In this document: positions 59,640-64,000 of the stretch, one piece after another | Numbering within the stretch: position 1 is the stretch's first letter | Layout: each line of letters starts with the position of its first letter | Source: Zasmidium citrigriseum | Lineage: Eukaryota; Ascomycota; Dothideomycetes; Mycosphaerellales; Mycosphaerellaceae | NCBI GenBank assembly: GCA_002786025.1 | Contig: NHNW01000051.1 | Location: 1 to 64,000 of the forward strand | Direction: 5' to 3' | DNA: 64,000 nucleotides | Made by a program: the position numbers and the translations under genes | Notes under the pieces: model-generated | Told to the model about the DNA's origin: nothing | Seen by the model: only the letters and a program-made list of their open reading frames with translations | The model's database searches: none

Positions 59640-62630
59640 TAGTCTCTACGCCTATCTACCTTACGTCTATTAGCCTTATAGTAGACCTCCTCGTAAGAAC
59701 CTTCGTTATAGGAAACCGTAAACTTAGAGAGTCTATCTACTAATACTCGATTAAAAACTACTACCGCTAGTTCCTCCTTAATCTCTTCGCTACGTTTAGA
59801 TAACTAGAATACGCGAGAGGCTATCGATTTCGTAAATATAACGTTTATTAAGAAGGCTAACTACTATATACACGATCGATTATATTACGAATAGTTTAAT
59901 AAGTTCTAGTCTTAAATACTATAGGGGATCTCGCTTTAGGCTACTACTAAGGACTATTATAGTTAACGAGGCGTTAGGGGAGTTAAGTTTAGATCTAAGA
60001 AGATAGCTAGAGAGTAGGAATACTATAACGAAGGAATTCTTATTACTACTAGCGAGCTAAAGATTATCTATAAGGTTTATAACTAAGTCCTTAAATACCT
60101 AGCTACTAAGAATAATAGAAATTCTAGTATAACTCGATACCTCGATACTTTAGACTATCGACTTACTAGAATTAGAACTAGTAAAAAGCGTTAAGGAACT
60201 ATTCTCGAGGGCTTTCGAGTATAGGTATATTAATATTAACTACTACTATAGTACTACTATAGCTAAGATATTAATAGAGTAAGCGATAGAAAGAAGAAGC
60301 TATCTTNATAATAGAAATTCTAGTATAACTCGATACCTCGATACTTTAGACTATCGACTTACTAGAATTAGAACTAGTAAAAAGCGTTAAGGAACTATTC
60401 TCGAGGGCTTTCGAGTATAGGTATATTAATATTAACTACTACTATAGTACTACTATAGCTAAGATATTAATAGAGTAAGCGATAGAAAGAAGAAGCTATC
60501 TTCGCTAGCGGCTTCGATTACGGCCCTAAAGACTTTAAAGACCTTTAGGTAAACGTATATATTAGTATAGGCGTCCCTATAATATTCTTCGAAAACCTTT
60601 ATATAAAGCAGAGCTATAAGTATTTAGATAGGAAGGCTAAATTCCTCTCGCCTACTATAATTCGGCGCTATGTAACTTCTACGGCTAAGAACTTAGTAAA
60701 AGAAATCGTTAATAAGCTATAGTCGCTAAAGAGTATTAACTTAAAGGTTACTATCGTCCTCGATACCTAGAGTACTTTAAATCGTCGTTACGCCTATCTT
60801 AGAATAAAGGGCTTCTAGATTAATTAAGATTAGACTTATTACGAAGAGCTCCTCGCTTTCGACAAGATCTAGGGTCGCTATACTAGTATAAACCTCTCTA
60901 AGTACGTTAATACTATAATTAAATAGTATAAGCTTAAGAAGCGTATCTCTACGTTTACTATAGATAACGCCTTAAATAATAAGACTCTATATAATTCGAT
61001 ATAAGTGTTATACTACCTACTCCGCGCTTTAGTAGCTAATAGTAAATAGTCTTAAATATATAGCTACCTATACTAATAAAACCTATCTTACTACTAAAGA
61101 TACTAAGCCTCTCCCTATTCTAAGCTTAATAGTAACTAACCCGGAGGGCTAGCTAGCGTAGATAGGCGACAACGAATATAATACGAAGATATTAAAGGAA
61201 AGACTATAGCTAGTCCCGTATCTCGCTTATATTATATAACTTACTATTAGCGACTTCTACGATTTACTTAAGATTTAACCAAAGAACGAGGTATTTAAGC
61301 ATAACTAGAATAAGAAGGACTAACGCGAGGCGCTAGAGAATAAGAAGGAAAAGCGTAATATTAATTACGGATATCTATATATCCTAGCTAAGGTTCGGAA
61401 TATTAACCGTAGTAGTAGCGTAGTAGTACTAATTTTTTTACTAGCTCCGCGCTTCTATCCTTTAGATTTTAGTAAGTATATAGCGGCTAGAAGCCTTTCT
61501 TAATCTCTAGAAGAAGTACTTAGAGAAAGAAAATACTCTCTATATAAAGTCGATTAGCGGAGAGGCCTTTAATAAGAAGTAATAGCAGACCCGTCTATTA
61601 ATACCTATATAGGATATAACGACGCGCTAGGACTTAATAACGTATATACTAATACGTTACGTTAAAATCTATCGATTTATCGACGAGTTCCTCTAAGAAT
61701 AAGACCTAGATTATCTTCGACTAGACGAATTAGAGCTTTAGTAGGTCGAGGAGATTATTAAAATTACTTAGCTATTTATAGCGGTAACGTCGAAGATTAG
61801 CCGCTCTTTAGGCCCTACGCTTTACCTTATCTACGCTTATTATACGCGCCTCTTCGTCTAAATTAAGGAGGCTAAGGACGAGCTTAATTAGCGTACTAAT
61901 TACTAGCGTAAAGCGCTCCTCTTAGTAGTATCGCTCGCTAGAGCTAAGCTATCTAAGTACTACTCTATAACCTAGTTATCCCTTAGCTATATATACGGAT
62001 ATATAGTTTTACTAGTACCTATATAGAAGAACGTATTCTTTAGACGGAAAGAGTAGGATAACGAATAATAGGAAGGATAGTACTAGGAATTATTAAAGAA
62101 GCTCTTCCTTAAGAAGTACCGAGATTTTATACTAGCTAAGGACTTTACTACGGTAATAGATAACTCTTAGTAGGATAGTAACTTTTCGTTTAGTAACGAG
62201 CCCGATACTATAGTAGCGATAATAATAGAAGAGGAGTTTAAGAACTATAAAACTACTAGTAAGTATTATATCGTAGTAGTACCGTAGTAGTACCGTAGTA
62301 GTAGTTACTAACTATTTATAGTATATCTTAACCTTAAAGTTAGCGACGACCCTTTAAAGCTATAGAAGCTAATCGAGTATCTATATCTACGGCTAGCTTA
62401 AGTCGCCTATAATATTCTTACTATACCTAGTACTAGCGTTACTATTAAGCGCCTATTTAGTATTACGTAGTATTAGAATCGCTTTAATCGCCTATACAAC
62501 GGAACTAACTTCTCGGACTAGATAATAGCTCGTATAGCCCTTAATAATAGTTAGCGTAAGATCGTTACTAAGATTAGGGACGATCTCTACTATAATCCTT
62601 TATTTAAAGGGGAAGAAGATACTATTTAAG
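59640..62630 (+). pseudogene. hAT transposase, RIP-killed
   Basis: Central region: V-P-I-I-F-F-E-N-L-Y near 60.58 kb, S-P-T-I-I-R-R-Y near 60.65 kb, then I-V-L-D-T-stop-S-T-L-N-R-R-Y-A-Y-L at 60753-60800, which is the hAT 'LDTWTS..N..Y' block, and T-I-D-N-A-L-N-N-K-T at about 60960-60990, the 'TDNASNN' block. C-terminal dimerisation region: Y-N-I-L-T-I-P-S-T-S-V-T-I-K-R-L-F-S at 62408-62462. The centre and the C-terminus lie in different forward frames, so there is an indel or intron between about 61.0 and 62.4 kb. The N-terminal BED-type zinc finger was not identified, and the start is a guess. Stops throughout. A duplication around the N at 60307 lies in it. Confidence 0.82.
60112..60502. 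repeat. Perfect 195-bp direct duplication around a single N
   Basis: 60112-60306 and 60308-60502 are identical over 195 bases, with N at 60307. RIP-mutated true duplications usually differ. The pattern fits two contig ends that overlap but were not merged. Confidence 0.9.
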
Positions 62631-62639
62631 AATATACCT

Positions 62640-63369
62640 CGCGGCTATAGGAAGTTAAGATATTTCGAAGGCTAGTAATAAAGGCGATATTATCCTTAAT
62701 ATCGTTATCGCCTCTAACGTCGACGTTAAACTTATTATATCTACGAAGAAGTATAGGTAAGAGGCCTATTCGAGATCTATATTAAATCGGTTAATAGAAC
62801 GATTCGGCTTGAAATTAGGCTATATAGCCTATTATAACTAGGCTATATTAGGCTATTTATATATATTAGAATTATCGTCGTCTAATTAGATATAGTAGTA
62901 GATATACTCGTATAAGTATTTAGGCGGGTTAGCTAAGTAGTTCCCGCTACTCCTCTTCTATAGAAGGTTAATCTATTTAAAGACGCGCTATAGATACGCC
63001 TCTAAAAGGACGTTTAGGTCTATTAAGCGTATATAAGTAGCTTGTCTTTAAGTAGATCCACCTTCTATAGGAGACGAACTCGAGTACTAGAGGTATCCGT
63101 TTAGATATTTAAGTACTTCTACTACTATATCTAATTAAGACTTTCTTTTTAAACTACTACTATACTACTACTACGGATCTCTTTTTAGCCTCCTAGTATC
63201 CTATATAGTAAAGAAATCCCTACGGGAAAAGGGATCCCTTTTTATATAAGGGAGCCCTTTAAACCTAAGGGATCCCTTTTCCTATAGGGATTAGGAAATT
63301 CTAAATCCTACCTTATCCTAGGGGATAGATATCTATATCCCTTCCCTACTAGGATAGGATATATATAAA
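62640..63369. other. hAT element 3' end, no gene
   Basis: Downstream of the transposase. TAGGCTAT recurs in both orientations at 62816-62860. An inverted repeat with arms AATCCCTA..GGGATCCCTT lies at 63222-63293, and CCC/GGG palindromes continue to the terminal repeat, resembling the left end. Confidence 0.5.
63222..63293. repeat. Inverted repeat near the right hAT end
   Basis: The left arm AATCCCTACGGGAAAAGGG is matched inverted by CCCTTTTCCTATAGGGATT-like sequence at the right. It shares AAGGGATCCCTT with the foldback at 59434. Confidence 0.7.
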
Positions 63370-63385
63370 CCTATAGTAATACCTA
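63370..63385. repeat. hAT right terminal inverted repeat
   Basis: CCTATAGTAATACCTA, exact inverse of 10268-10283, followed by the target duplication TTAAGCGC (63386-63393). Confidence 0.85.
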
Positions 63386-64000
63386 TTAAGCGCTAGTCTA
63401 TCTATATATTAAAGAGTAAGGAAGATATACTATCTCTTAAGGATATTATTAAGAGCCTACTATAAGAAGATAGCGCTTAGACTTAAGAAACCGCTAAGTT
63501 TACTTACTAAGATAGTAATAAAGGTAGAAGCCGCTAGTAGTAGTAAGGTAGTAATAACGGTAGTAGCTAGTAGTAGTAGAAGCTACGTCCTTATTATAAT
63601 TACTATAACCGAGATAGTTACGATAAGAGTAAGTATTAGAAACTTTATCTAGAGTTAAAGCTAAAGAAGGGTAGTAATAAGAAGGATACTAAGAAGGTAG
63701 GCGATAACGATAAGAAGTCTAAGATTAAGTACTATACTAGCTTCCTTACTACCTCTAAGTCTATTACTCTAATAGTCTATTAAGCTAGTTACTCTACTCG
63801 CGATAAGTAGGTATTCGATACTAGCGCCTTAGCCTACTATATTAATAATATTAAGTACTTTATAGATAGTAGAGCCTATAATTAATATATTAAGGTTAGT
63901 AATAATATAATATTAAGAGTAACTTACGTTAGTAAGATTCGACGTACTTTAGTAGCTCTAAATAGATTACTATACTTAGTCGAAATTAACGACTATCTAC
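63386..64000 (+). pseudogene. Ty1/copia gag (second part) and start of protease, runs off the window
   Basis: Continues the copia frame interrupted at 10267, in the same phase. A Gln-rich stretch (now TAG repeats, 63535-63580) leads to a zinc knuckle with C-x2-C-x4-H-x4-C spacing, its ligands turned to Tyr (Y-N-Y-Y-N-R-D-S-Y-D-K-S-K-Y-stop-K-L-Y). The copia protease start follows: K-stop-V-F-D-T-S-A-L-A-Y-Y-I-N-N at about 63805-63850, the family's 'W..DSGAS.H' box with Gly not kept. The rest of pol would be beyond the right edge. Confidence 0.85.

Larger units (their letters stand above)
10268..63385 (+). mobile_element. hAT-family DNA transposon, split by 42.8 kb of nested retrotransposons
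   Basis: The ends are a 16-bp inverted repeat: TAGGTATTACTATAGG at 10268-10283 and its exact complement at 63370-63385. The first base pair fits the CAGG start common in hAT elements after C-to-T change. An exact 8-bp duplication flanks it. A hAT transposase remnant lies inside at about 59.6-62.6 kb (plus strand). Removing element B with one copy of its duplication leaves about 10.3 kb, which is long for a hAT element; part of this may be further old insertions. RIP has removed coding capacity. Confidence 0.88.

Overview
The window looks like a gene-free block of heterochromatin from a filamentous ascomycete that performs repeat-induced point mutation (RIP). CpA and TpG are almost absent over most of it, TpA is in large excess and CpG is retained. 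Former coding regions are broken by TAA/TAG where Gln (CAA, CAG) or Trp (TGG) codons would be. I find no intact protein gene, no tRNA or rRNA, and no host gene; everything assignable is transposon.

The layout is a set of nested insertions, read from repeat ends, target-site duplications (TSDs) and reading frames that close when an insert is removed. (1) A Ty1/copia element (+) has the first part of its gag at 9.73-10.27 kb and resumes at 63.39 kb, running off the right edge. (2) A hAT DNA transposon (10268-63385; 16-bp inverted ends; 8-bp TSD TTAAGCGC) sits inside that gag; its transposase remnant is near 59.6-62.6 kb. (3) A chromovirus-type Ty3/gypsy element B (11145-53917; 188-bp LTRs; TSD AAGCG) sits inside the hAT element. 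(4) A giant Ty3/gypsy element C (12807-48403; 286-bp LTRs) sits inside B. (5) A second giant Ty3/gypsy element D (15152-32369; 358-bp LTRs) sits inside a coding frame of C. A further full-length copy of the B family, element A (1840-8996, minus strand, TSD TAAAG), lies to the left. The insertion order is therefore copia, hAT, B, C, D. D is the least mutated and its reverse transcriptase still reads F-L-D-D.

The most unusual content is in C and D. Both read on the minus strand and share a primer-binding site and an I-D-E-G-S protease motif. Both are about 17-18 kb and carry long extra reading frames after integrase. D has two: ORF3 (about 23.15-20.35 kb) and ORF4 (about 20.21-15.67 kb). Their N-terminal coiled-coil domains are clearly homologous to each other, and their second domains differ. 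Seven copies of a GC-rich palindrome (arm TTCGTACCCC) occur in D: before gag-PR, between gag-PR and pol, before ORF3, before ORF4, after ORF4, and once inside each of ORF3 and ORF4 at the domain boundary. C has an unrelated palindrome (CTTCGCG...CGCGAAG), six times. I found no name for this arrangement.

The left 1.8 kb, the leaders and 3' regions of the elements, and the non-transposase part of the hAT element hold no recognisable genes. A single N at 60307 between two perfect 195-bp copies looks like an unmerged assembly join.
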